Assembly: GCA_002415025.1 (NCBI GenBank)
Contig: DIBR01000050.1
Span: 1 to 64,000, forward strand
Source: Spongiibacteraceae bacterium UBA5047
GTDB taxonomy: Bacteria > Pseudomonadota > Gammaproteobacteria > Pseudomonadales > Spongiibacteraceae
Length of the DNA: 64,000 bases
Direction of reading: 5' to 3'
In this document: piece after piece, positions 8,371 to 16,238 of the stretch
Position numbering within the stretch: the first letter of the stretch is position 1
Layout of the letters: the number at the start of each line of letters is the position of its first letter
The notes under the pieces: model-generated
What the model saw: only the letters and a program-made list of their open reading frames with translations
Databases searched by the model: none
What the model was told of the DNA's origin: nothing
Made by a program: the position numbers and the translations under genes

Positions 8371-9396
8371 TCAGCGGGGGTCGGCCAGTTTCAGCAATTG
8401 TTTGCCGCTGTTTTTGCCCGCAAACAAGCGGGAGAGGGTGGCGGGAATATTGGCGAAATCTTGCTGAATGTCCTCGCGGGTTTTGATTTTGCCTTCCATA
8501 AACCAGGTGCCAAACTCCGTGTTGAATTCATCGAGGCGGCTCAGGTAATCAAGCATGATAAAGCCTTCCATGCGAATACGTCGCGCGACCAGAATCATCA
8601 GGTTGTTGGGGCCGGGTGTCGGCTCAAGATCATTGTAGGCGGAAATTGCGCCGCACAGCGCAATACTGCCGTGATCGGCCATTTGTGAAATACCTGCCTC
8701 GAGGATGCTGCCCCCCACATTGTCAAAAAACACGTTGATGCTCATGGGGGCCAGTTCAGCCAGCCGGGCAGCCACGTCTTCCTCACGGTAATTGATGGTT
8801 TCATCCACACCGCAGTCGTCCTTGAGCCATTGGCATTTTTCGGCACTGCCTGCGATGGCAATGACTTTGCAACCTTTCAGTTTGGCGATCTGGCAGACTA
8901 CCGAGCCGGTGGCGCCGGCGGCGCCCGAGACCAGCACCGTATCGCCGGGCTTTGGACGACCGACCTCAAGCAAGCCGAAGTAGGCCGTCATGCTGGTGCC
9001 GCCAAACGCAGACAGCGCCATGGCGGGGGGAGTGCCCTCGGGCAACACATGCAACTGCGCCGCATTGTTGCTGTCGAGCAACGCGTACTCCTGCCAGTTC
9101 AAAAAGCCCATAACCAGACTTCCCTCGGGCAGATCAGGGCGGGAGGACTCAATCACCTGGCCGATACCCGAAGCGCGCATCGGTTCGCCGATGGCTACCG
9201 GAGGCAGATAACTGGGTTTATCGTCCATCCAGCCGCGCATGGCCGGGTCAAAGCTGAGGTACAGATTTTTGACCAGCACCTCGCCAGCCTCAACGTTGGC
9301 TTCAGGTCGCGGTGACTCCCGGTATTCAAAGGTGCTGTCATCAACGGGACCACTGGGGCGTTTACTGAAAATCCACTGCCGGTTTATTTCGCTCAT
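8371..9396 (-). CDS. NADP-dependent medium-chain oxidoreductase (CurA / prostaglandin-reductase type)
   Basis: A 341-residue zinc-independent MDR enzyme. It opens MSEINRQWIFSKRPSG, typical of the leukotriene B4 12-hydroxydehydrogenase/CurA group, and has the Rossmann motif SGAAGATGSVVCQIAK at 157-172. Such enzymes reduce alpha,beta-unsaturated ketones and aldehydes with NADPH. I use the ATG at 9396; an upstream in-frame start at 9438 adds 14 unconvincing residues. It is probably the first gene of the MDR-SDR-glyoxalase-P450 transcription unit and is divergent from the racemase gene across a 174-bp gap. Confidence 0.9.
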   Translation of the reverse strand: MSEINRQWIFSKRPSGPVDDSTFEYRESPRPEANVEAGEVLVKNLYLSFDPAMRGWMDDKPSYLPPVAIGEPMRASGIGQVIESSRPDLPEGSLVMGFLNWQEYALLDSNNAAQLHVLPEGTPPAMALSAFGGTSMTAYFGLLEVGRPKPGDTVLVSGAAGATGSVVCQIAKLKGCKVIAIAGSAEKCQWLKDDCGVDETINYREEDVAARLAELAPMSINVFFDNVGGSILEAGISQMADHGSIALCGAISAYNDLEPTPGPNNLMILVARRIRMEGFIMLDYLSRLDEFNTEFGTWFMEGKIKTREDIQQDFANIPATLSRLFAGKNSGKQLLKLADPR

Positions 9397-9570
9397 TGTC
9401 GCTTTACCGTATGCTTCGAAAAGCGTAGACACTACCACGGTGATAAATTCAATGACATAACTCGCCCGCTGGCCGCAGTGTTTGTAACAAAGTTTTAATC
9501 AGTAGCTCGCAGATGTGCTTCAAATTATATAACGCGCATTGATCATCCGCGCGCAACAGGGAGATTGTGT

Positions 9571-10719
9571 ATGGGTCCGCTTTCCGGAATTCGGATAGTC
9601 GAAATTGCAGGCATAGGCCCCGGTCCCTTTGCGGCCATGTTGTTGGCAGATATGGGCGCAGAGGTTATTCGCGTAGAGCGGCCGGGCGGCAATATGTTCT
9701 CGGGCGATCTGACCGATCTCGATTTGCTCAATCGCGGCAAACGCTGCCTGTGTGCTGATCTGAAAACCGAGGGCGGTATTGACGTGGTGAAACGCCTGCT
9801 GAAGTCAGCAGATGCGGTGCTGGAAGGCTTTCGTCCGGGCGTGATGGAAAAGCTCGGGTTAGGGCCGGATGAATGTCTGGCGTTAAATGAAAAGCTGGTG
9901 ATCGGGCGCATGACCGGTTGGGGCCGGGAGGGGCCGCTGGCGATGCGTGCGGGGCACGATATCAACTACATTGCTGTTGCGGGGGCACTCCACCCGATTG
10001 GCCGGGCAGGCGAGAAACCGGTAATACCGCTCAATCTTGTGGGTGATTTTGGCGGCGGCGGTATGTTGCTCGCCTACGGCATGGTGTGTGCTTTGCTGGA
10101 AGCCAGAATCTCGGGCAAGGGTCAGGTTGTTGATGCCGCCATGGTAGATGGCGCCGCCTTGTTGATGACCAGCATTTTTTCCGCCTCACAAACAGATTTT
10201 TGGTCTGAAGAGCGGGGCACCAATATGCTCGACAGTGGTGCGCCGTTCTACGAAGTGTATGAAACGTCTGACGGAAAATATATGGCGGTGGGTGCTATCG
10301 AGTCGCAGTTTTACCAGGTGTTTGTTGAGCGTCTCGGGATCGGGGACCAGCTCCCCAATCAATACGATGTAGAGCAGTGGCCGGCCATGAAGGAACAGAT
10401 ACAGGCAGCTTTTATGGCGAAAACCCGCGATCAATGGACCGCAATTTTTGAAGACAGCGACGCCTGCGTAACGCCGGTACTGGCAATGCGCGAAGCAAAG
10501 GACCACCCGCATAACCGTGCGCGTGCCAGCTTTGTTGAACGCAATGGCATCTGGCAGCCGCGCACGGCACCACGTTTCAGCCGCACCGACGGCGGCGAGC
10601 CCGGAAGCGCCGTTCCTATAGGTTACGATACTCGCAGTATTCTGGCAGAGCTGAATTACACAGAGAGTGAGCAGCGCGATTTATTGGCTGCTGCGGCGGT
10701 TGTTGCTATAGAAGAATAA
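9571..10719 (+). CDS. Alpha-methylacyl-CoA racemase (CaiB/BaiF family)
   Basis: A 382-residue family III CoA-transferase-fold protein. The active-site surroundings are those of alpha-methylacyl-CoA racemase rather than a CoA transferase: GHDINYIAVAG carries His129, LVGDFGGGGM carries Asp159, and YMAVGAIESQFY supplies the glutamate region. These correspond to the His/Asp/Glu set known for the mycobacterial enzyme. It epimerises 2-methyl-branched acyl-CoAs so that the S isomers can enter beta-oxidation. The ATG at 9571 follows a CAGGGAG ribosome-binding site; an in-frame TTG at 9565 is less likely. Together with the P450 and acyl-CoA ligase it suggests oxidation of a methyl-branched (sterol or isoprenoid) side chain. 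Confidence 0.9.
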   Translation: MGPLSGIRIVEIAGIGPGPFAAMLLADMGAEVIRVERPGGNMFSGDLTDLDLLNRGKRCLCADLKTEGGIDVVKRLLKSADAVLEGFRPGVMEKLGLGPDECLALNEKLVIGRMTGWGREGPLAMRAGHDINYIAVAGALHPIGRAGEKPVIPLNLVGDFGGGGMLLAYGMVCALLEARISGKGQVVDAAMVDGAALLMTSIFSASQTDFWSEERGTNMLDSGAPFYEVYETSDGKYMAVGAIESQFYQVFVERLGIGDQLPNQYDVEQWPAMKEQIQAAFMAKTRDQWTAIFEDSDACVTPVLAMREAKDHPHNRARASFVERNGIWQPRTAPRFSRTDGGEPGSAVPIGYDTRSILAELNYTESEQRDLLAAAAVVAIEE

Positions 10720-10734
10720 ACGCTCGTATATTCA

Positions 10735-10809
10735 GTTCGCCAGCAGAGCTGGCTCCCACGCGCATGCAGTTTTCTGAGGCCTTTGTGGGGGCTGGCCCTG
10801 CCGGCGAAT
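10735..10809. repeat. REP/BIME-like inverted repeat between convergent genes
   Basis: Two 25-bp arms (10735-10759 and 10785-10809) are imperfect inverted repeats. Their sequence style (TTCGCCAGC...GGCTCCCAC against GTGGGGGCTGG...CCGGCGAAT) is that of the repetitive extragenic palindromes common in Pseudomonas. It lies between the convergent racemase and acyl-CoA ligase genes, the usual place for such elements, where it could also act as a bidirectional transcript end. No second copy was seen in this window, so repetitiveness is inferred from resemblance. Confidence 0.6.
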
Positions 10810-10881
10810 TCTCTCAATGAGCCTTGCTTGGCAAGCAAAGGATCTCCAGCGGTCTCTATAGCCCGCATTTCAGGCTAAGGT

Positions 10882-12468
10882 CTATTGCTCTGCTAGTGCC
10901 TTCAGTTTGCGATAGTCGGGTTTGCCAACCGGAGTTCGCGGAATCTCCTCGCAGAATAGCCAGGTTCTCGGGCATTTGTAGGCTGCCAGTTTGCTGCGGC
11001 AAAATGCAGCCAGCTCGTCAGCGTTTGCGTCGTGGCCATCTCGCAGTCTGACAATGGCGACAACTTTTGCGCCGTACCGCTCGTCGCTGACACCCACAAC
11101 ACCGGTATCGAAAACAGCTGGATGGGCTTTCAGGCAGGCTTCGACTTCTTCAGGATAAATTTTCTCTCCACCCGAATTGATGCACATGGATCCGCGGCCC
11201 AGTAGCTCGATGCGGCCATCGCTCAATACCCGGGCATAATCACCGGGGATAACCCAGCGAGTGCCGCCGGCATCGGTTCTAAATGTGGCTGCCGTTTTGG
11301 CTTCATCCTTGTAGTAGGCAAAGGGAATGGCACCGGATTTTGCCATCAGTCCGCGCTGCTCGCTGCCGGCGGCAATTGGTTCGAGGGTGTCTTCGTCCAG
11401 TATGGCAACGGAGTCGGACAGCGTAAATGTCGGCCCTTCCGATTCGGCCTTGTCGTGATCCAGTACCATGCCGGCGCTGCCCGTTTCTGACGCGCCGAAG
11501 CTGTCCATAATCAGCGTATTGGGCAGCAGGGCTTTTAACTGGTTTTTTACGGCTGGAGACAAAATGGCGCCGCCCGACCCGATCACGAATAGCGAGCCCA
11601 GTTCGTAGCTGCGCTGAGCCAGGGCATCGGCCAGGGGGCGCGCCATAGCGTCGCCGACCACAATTAAATTGGCCACTTGTTCGCGCGCGGCTAACGTCAG
11701 AAGCGTGTGCGCATCAAAGTGGCGTTCGCTGTAAAGAACGAAGCTGTTGCCCGAGAGCTGGTAGATCATGCAGTACCACATGCCGCCGCCGTGCATCATG
11801 GGGGCGGGGCAGAGCGACGCAAACGGTGTGGAGTTGGTTATTACAATGTCGGCGAGCTGTTCGGGCGCCTTTATGGGTTCACCTGCAGGGTTGCCACCTT
11901 GCAGGGCGCCATAGAATATCGCCTTGTGGTGCCACAACGTGCCTTTTGGCATGCCGGTAGTGCCGCCGGTGTAGAGCATGTAAATATCATCATCTCCGCG
12001 CTTTACTCGGGGGCGCTGTTCGCTCTGGCAGTTCAGCAAGGTTTCATAATCGTGTGTTGAGCCTGTGAGGTCGTCGATCACGATTGTTTCGCGCAGCAAC
12101 GGTAGCCGGAATTCAATCGAGTGGACGAGCTCAAGAAACTCGGCCTCTACGATGACGGCTTTTATGTCGGCGTTGTCGAAAATGTAAAGCAGCTCGTCCT
12201 TAACGTAGCGGTAGTTGATATTGATAGGAACCGCGGCAATTTTGAAGCAGGCCCACATGGCCTCAACCCATTCTGCGCGATTGTATGAGTAGATTGCCAC
12301 GTGATCGCCGGCGCCAATGTCGCGTGACTGAAGGTGATTTGCCAGCCGGTTGGCGCGCTTGTCGAGTTCCCGGTAACTGAGGCGTTTGTCGCCTGCCACC
12401 AGTGCCAGCCGCTCGGGTACCACGTCGACAACGGATTCAAACAGATCGGCGAGGTTGAAACTCGGCAT
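10882..12468 (-). CDS. Acyl-CoA synthetase (AMP-forming, class I adenylating enzyme)
   Basis: A 528-residue ANL-superfamily ligase. The P-loop-like motif is LYTGGTTGMPKG (about 166-177). The adenylate-binding region reads SFGASETGSAG, then IPGDYARV and GRGSMCINSGGEKIYPEEVE in the hinge, and the C-terminal lysine motif is RTPVGKPDYR. It activates a carboxylic acid to its CoA thioester. It follows the NTF2-like gene after 42 bp on the same strand. In this neighbourhood it is a good candidate for activating the acid made by P450 oxidation before the racemase acts. The substrate chain is unknown. Confidence 0.92.
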   Translation of the reverse strand: MPSFNLADLFESVVDVVPERLALVAGDKRLSYRELDKRANRLANHLQSRDIGAGDHVAIYSYNRAEWVEAMWACFKIAAVPININYRYVKDELLYIFDNADIKAVIVEAEFLELVHSIEFRLPLLRETIVIDDLTGSTHDYETLLNCQSEQRPRVKRGDDDIYMLYTGGTTGMPKGTLWHHKAIFYGALQGGNPAGEPIKAPEQLADIVITNSTPFASLCPAPMMHGGGMWYCMIYQLSGNSFVLYSERHFDAHTLLTLAAREQVANLIVVGDAMARPLADALAQRSYELGSLFVIGSGGAILSPAVKNQLKALLPNTLIMDSFGASETGSAGMVLDHDKAESEGPTFTLSDSVAILDEDTLEPIAAGSEQRGLMAKSGAIPFAYYKDEAKTAATFRTDAGGTRWVIPGDYARVLSDGRIELLGRGSMCINSGGEKIYPEEVEACLKAHPAVFDTGVVGVSDERYGAKVVAIVRLRDGHDANADELAAFCRSKLAAYKCPRTWLFCEEIPRTPVGKPDYRKLKALAEQ

Positions 12469-12510
12469 GAGAGCCTCCGGGGTTAGAAATCGTTACGTAA
12501 GCCGGATGGT

Positions 12511-12924
12511 TCAGTCTGACATCAGGCTGAAAAGGTAGGCAGTGTCAAAATACTCCCAGACTTCGATAATTTTTCCGTCGCTAAAACGGAACAGGCTTTG
12601 ATAGTCGTTGTAATAGTCCTTGCCTGACGCGGTCTTGGCTTCCAGACTAAAGTGGGTGTGAACGCGATCGTCCTCTGCCGTTTTGGAATGATAGTGAAAC
12701 TTCATGGTGCCCGGCTGGTAGAAGTGGTCCACATCGCCGGAAAACATAGCCATTACCGCGGCTTTACCGTGATGATCACTGCCACTGGATTCCGCCGCAG
12801 TGGATTTTGGAAAATGCCAGGCGATGTCGTCATGGAAGAAGCGCGCGATATCTGCCGGCTTTCCCTGCAGGTGGGCGGCGAGTTCCAGTTGGAAGTCGGC
12901 GAGAAGTTGTTTGTTGTCAGACAT
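12511..12924 (-). CDS. NTF2-like / SnoaL-like protein
   Basis: A 137-residue single-domain protein with the cone-shaped NTF2/SnoaL fold inferred from pattern: an N-terminal helix (LADFQLELAAHLQGKPADIARFF), HDDIAWHFP, and the C-terminal strands YNDYQSLFRFSDGKIIEVWEYFDTAYLF. Members are isomerases, hydrolases, or non-catalytic pocket proteins. Its start lies 65 bp from the divergent flavodoxin-like gene and it heads a two-gene run with the acyl-CoA ligase, so a role in the same catabolic pathway is likely. The specific reaction cannot be read from sequence. Confidence 0.75.
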   Translation of the reverse strand: MSDNKQLLADFQLELAAHLQGKPADIARFFHDDIAWHFPKSTAAESSGSDHHGKAAVMAMFSGDVDHFYQPGTMKFHYHSKTAEDDRVHTHFSLEAKTASGKDYYNDYQSLFRFSDGKIIEVWEYFDTAYLFSLMSD

Positions 12925-12989
12925 TGTGGGTACCGTTACTGTGTATTTTTATCGTCGGCCGAGTATAGCATCGCCTTTTGGGGGCATTC

Positions 12990-13445
12990 TTGAAGGAACT
13001 ATTAATTGTTTTTCATACCCAGTCGGGCAGCTCGTACAAGTTGGCTGACGCTGCTTCCTCGGCGGCATCGGCCGAAGAGGGGGTGAGAGTGAAGCTGCTG
13101 CGAGCCATGGAGGCAGGGGCCGCAGACCTGCAGGCTTGCGACGGTGTTCTCTTTGTCACGCCGGAAAATTTTGGCTATTTGTCCGGAGGTATGAAGGATT
13201 TTTTCGACAGAACCTATTACCCCTGCGTGCCGGGCGAACTGCATCGCCCTTACATGTTGATTGTGAGTTGCGGAAACGATGGCAGTGGCGCGGTGCGACA
13301 ATTGCAGCGAATTGTAAAGGGCTATCCGCTGAGCGCGGTGGCGGAACCGCTCGTCGTCAAAGGCGAGCCCGATCAGCAGGCCCTGGATCAGGCTGCCGAG
13401 TTGGGTCTGAGCTTTGCGGCGGGGCTTGGTATGGGCATTTTCTAG
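12990..13445 (+). CDS. Flavodoxin-fold / NADPH-dependent FMN reductase-like protein
   Basis: A protein of about 151 residues starting ELLIVFHTQSGSSYKLADA, a phosphate-binding loop of the flavodoxin type after beta strand 1, followed by DGVLFVTPENFGYLSGGMKDFFDRTYYPC, typical of flavodoxin-like quinone or FMN reductases. No ATG fits; I prefer the TTG at 12990 with a G-rich ribosome-binding site just upstream, giving MKELLIVF. A TTG at 12978 is the alternative. Cytoplasmic. It is divergent from the NTF2-like gene and upstream of the first receptor gene. It could serve as an electron carrier or reductase, but a link to the P450 is speculative. Confidence 0.8.
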   Translation: MKELLIVFHTQSGSSYKLADAASSAASAEEGVRVKLLRAMEAGAADLQACDGVLFVTPENFGYLSGGMKDFFDRTYYPCVPGELHRPYMLIVSCGNDGSGAVRQLQRIVKGYPLSAVAEPLVVKGEPDQQALDQAAELGLSFAAGLGMGIF

Positions 13446-13617
13446 ACCGGCTTCGGGTAGCTGGCAGAAACAGAGTGACAGGCTTGTAATCTATCGGAAA
13501 AACGGTGATTATCCCTGTACATGTTTTCGCCGAGAACATGAGCCTGCAAGGCTTTGCGCTTGGTGATACAGAAGGTTCAAGGCCAAAACTGCGGTTTACA
13601 ATAATAAGGAAGCCTCT

Positions 13618-16122
13618 ATGCCCGTCGCCCCTAATCCGGCTGTAGCGCCGCTACGCCGCTGGTTATCCTTGCCATTGCTGGTGCTCGCTGCTGATCTTCA
13701 TGCGGCTGCCGTTCTTGAAGAAGTGGTGGTGACCGCCCAGCTTCGTGAGCAGAGCTTGCAAGATGTGCCCGTGTCGGTCAGCGCCATTAGCGGTGACAAA
13801 CTGATGGAAGCCGGGCTGGCCCGCATTGAAGACCTTCAGGCCTACGTACCCAACTTCACGATGTCGGAATCCGGCATTGGTACAGATATTTATATTCGCG
13901 GCATTGGCTCGGGTGAAAATCAGGGCTTCGAGCAGTCGGTTGGCATGTACGTTGACGGTATCTCCTACGGTCGAGCCCAACTGGCACGTGCTCCCTTTCT
14001 GGATTTGTCCCGCGTTGAGGTGTTGCGCGGCCCGCAAAACATTCTGCTGGGAAAAAACAGCATTGCCGGGGCGATCAATATATCCACTGCCAAGCCAACT
14101 TCCGAGTTTGAGGGCTACCTGCAGGCAACCGTTGAAGAGAAAATTGGCGAGCAAATTCTCGATGCAGTTTTTTCCGGGCCTCTGACTGATAACATAGGCT
14201 ACCGGATTGCGGCGCGACTGCGAGATTACGACGGGCATATTCGTAACCTGGTGCTGGATCGCGACGAGCCCAACCGCGAAGAGCGCACGGTCCGTTTGAA
14301 GCTGGTATGGGATGCCAGTGATGACCTGGTGGCGTCTTTCAAAGTGGAGCGGGGCAGTTTTGACGTTCGCGGACGGCATTCAGAAATTATCTTTGATTCG
14401 CCTTCGGTATCTGCGGTGCCGTTTTTTACCGGCCGCACCCATGGCGAGATTCTGGATCAAACCCAGTTCCCGAGTTCGCAAGCTCCGGTGGTTGTGAATA
14501 TCGACTCTGATCCGGGTGTATTGAATGTCAAAGCAGATTTTAAACGTCATGCCAACGGTGATTTCAGTTTAAACGACACCGAGAACGCGACCATGAATCT
14601 GGACTGGTATCGCGATGGTCACCAGTTTACGTCTATCACCGGTTATATGGCTTATGAATATAAAGAAGACTGCGACTGCGACTTTACCGGCGGTGAGTTA
14701 TTTCAGGTAAATTTTGAAGAAGAATATCAACAATTCAGCCAGGAGTTTCGCTGGATATCGCCCGGTGGCGAAACCATGGAATACATCGGTGGCGTTTATC
14801 TGCATTACAGCGAGTTGTACTTCTACGATTCCATCCGTGTCGACAGCGATGTTATTCCTTCCCTGATTAACGCTGCTGACGCTACCGAAGGAGGTGCGCG
14901 CGGTGATGTCGATCCGAATCCTTTTGGCACTACACCTGCGGATATTGTTGGCATAGGCGATGCCGGTGATGCGATTCGCAACTTCCGGTCGCCGCGCGAT
15001 TTTAACAGCAATTCGAAAATCGCTTCGGCCTTTTTACAGGCCACCTGGACCGCAACCGAGGCCCTGCGATTGTCTTTCGGGGGGCGTTTCACCTGGGAGA
15101 ACAAGCAAGGTGACCGTAAACTCGAATTTGCTTTTCCGGACGGCTCACTGCGGCCGATAGGCGAATCTGATACTGCTGCGGCAATCAGTTTTGCTGCCGA
15201 GCGCCACGATCTGAAAGGCGAGCGGACTGAAACCCAGTTTGCCCCCTCCATTAATGTGCAGTGGGATTTCTCGCCGGATGCCATGGCTTACTTCACTGCC
15301 AGCAAGGGGTTTAAATCCGGCGGCTTTGATGCCCGCTCCAACGCCTCGCCGAGTGCCGAACCAACGCCTGCCAACCCGAATGCCGTGGTGGCGAACCAGG
15401 TTGTATTGCTGGGCAGTTTTGAGTACGAAGAAGAAGAATCCAAAAGCTACGAGATGGGCGTAAAGTCTACCTTGCTCGACGGCGCAGCTGAATTGAATGC
15501 CGCGGTGTTCAGAACGGAGTTTGATAACCTGCAAGTCAGTGTGTTTGACGGAACCCTGGGCTTTAACGTGGGCAACGCGGCGAGCGCAGTGTCTCAGGGC
15601 ATTGAGCTGGATGGGCGCATGGGATTGTCGGAGCACTGGATTGTGTCGGCAGGTTTGGCACTGCTCGACTTTGAGTTTATCGATCACAAAACCGGTACCT
15701 GTATACAGGGGCAGGTGCCAGATCACCCTAACGGTATTAACTGCGACTACAGTGGCAAGACCAACCAGTATGTGGCGGACTATTCCGGCAACATCCTGCT
15801 GGCCTACGAACGCTCGCTGTTTGACAGTCTGATGTTTCGCGCGAATATCGACATGGTTTTCACGGACGATTATCACCCGTCGCCCAACCTTGATGACCGT
15901 ATCAAGCAAAAAGGCTATCAGGTTTACAATGCCCGTTTGTCTTTATCGGATATCGGCGGCGATTGGGACGTTGCGATACTGGGTAAAAACCTGACAGACG
16001 AATTGATTATCGTTTACGGGGTTGATGCTCCCACCGCCTACACAATTACCGAAGCCGCTACCCATCATGGTTTCGTTAACCCGCCGCGAACGTTTGCTTT
16101 GCAGGTTAGTTATCGATGGTAG
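13618..16122 (+). CDS. TonB-dependent outer-membrane receptor 1
   Basis: An 834-residue TonB-dependent transporter. An N-terminal signal peptide (about residues 1-33, RRWLSLPLLVLAADLHAA) precedes LEEVVVTAQLREQSL, a TonB-box-like and plug start. The plug contains YIRGIGSG, YVDGISYGRAQLARAP and VEVLRGPQNILLGKNSIAG. The remaining roughly 680 residues form the 22-strand barrel, ending in an aromatic residue (VSYRW) as needed for outer-membrane insertion. Cys352 and Cys354 (CDCDFTG) and a second Cys pair near the C-terminus are shared with the next two paralogues. ATG at 13618 follows an AAGGA site. It imports an unknown ligand; the barrel style resembles receptors linked to lipid or aromatic catabolism rather than clear siderophore receptors. 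Confidence 0.95.
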   Translation: MPVAPNPAVAPLRRWLSLPLLVLAADLHAAAVLEEVVVTAQLREQSLQDVPVSVSAISGDKLMEAGLARIEDLQAYVPNFTMSESGIGTDIYIRGIGSGENQGFEQSVGMYVDGISYGRAQLARAPFLDLSRVEVLRGPQNILLGKNSIAGAINISTAKPTSEFEGYLQATVEEKIGEQILDAVFSGPLTDNIGYRIAARLRDYDGHIRNLVLDRDEPNREERTVRLKLVWDASDDLVASFKVERGSFDVRGRHSEIIFDSPSVSAVPFFTGRTHGEILDQTQFPSSQAPVVVNIDSDPGVLNVKADFKRHANGDFSLNDTENATMNLDWYRDGHQFTSITGYMAYEYKEDCDCDFTGGELFQVNFEEEYQQFSQEFRWISPGGETMEYIGGVYLHYSELYFYDSIRVDSDVIPSLINAADATEGGARGDVDPNPFGTTPADIVGIGDAGDAIRNFRSPRDFNSNSKIASAFLQATWTATEALRLSFGGRFTWENKQGDRKLEFAFPDGSLRPIGESDTAAAISFAAERHDLKGERTETQFAPSINVQWDFSPDAMAYFTASKGFKSGGFDARSNASPSAEPTPANPNAVVANQVVLLGSFEYEEEESKSYEMGVKSTLLDGAAELNAAVFRTEFDNLQVSVFDGTLGFNVGNAASAVSQGIELDGRMGLSEHWIVSAGLALLDFEFIDHKTGTCIQGQVPDHPNGINCDYSGKTNQYVADYSGNILLAYERSLFDSLMFRANIDMVFTDDYHPSPNLDDRIKQKGYQVYNARLSLSDIGGDWDVAILGKNLTDELIIVYGVDAPTAYTITEAATHHGFVNPPRTFALQVSYRW

Positions 16123-16172
16123 GTAGCAGGCCTGGATTGATTGCCTGAGTGGGTGGTGATACAAAAGACATG

Positions 16173-16189
16173 ACGCGGCAAGGCCGCGT
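16173..16189. terminator. GC-rich hairpin between receptors 1 and 2
   Basis: ACGCGGC-AAG-GCCGCGT is a perfect seven-pair stem with a three-base loop, 50 bp after the first receptor stop and 49 bp before the second receptor start. No T-tract follows, so it is more likely an RNA-processing or attenuation structure than a full intrinsic terminator. Confidence 0.4.
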
Positions 16190-16238
16190 TAGCTATGCCT
16201 GACAATAATCATAATGAACGGCTGGAGGCAGAACTTAT

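Noticed and set aside
13446..13617. Possible promoter and inverted repeat (CATGTT ... AACATG) upstream of receptor 1
   Set aside because: No -35/-10 pair of acceptable spacing was found, and the six-base arms are too short to support an operator call.
15145..15909. Minus-strand open frame of 254 codons inside receptor 1, with similar ones in receptors 2 and 3
   Set aside because: The positions correspond among the three paralogous receptors because the DNA is homologous, and the real frame on the plus strand is unambiguous.
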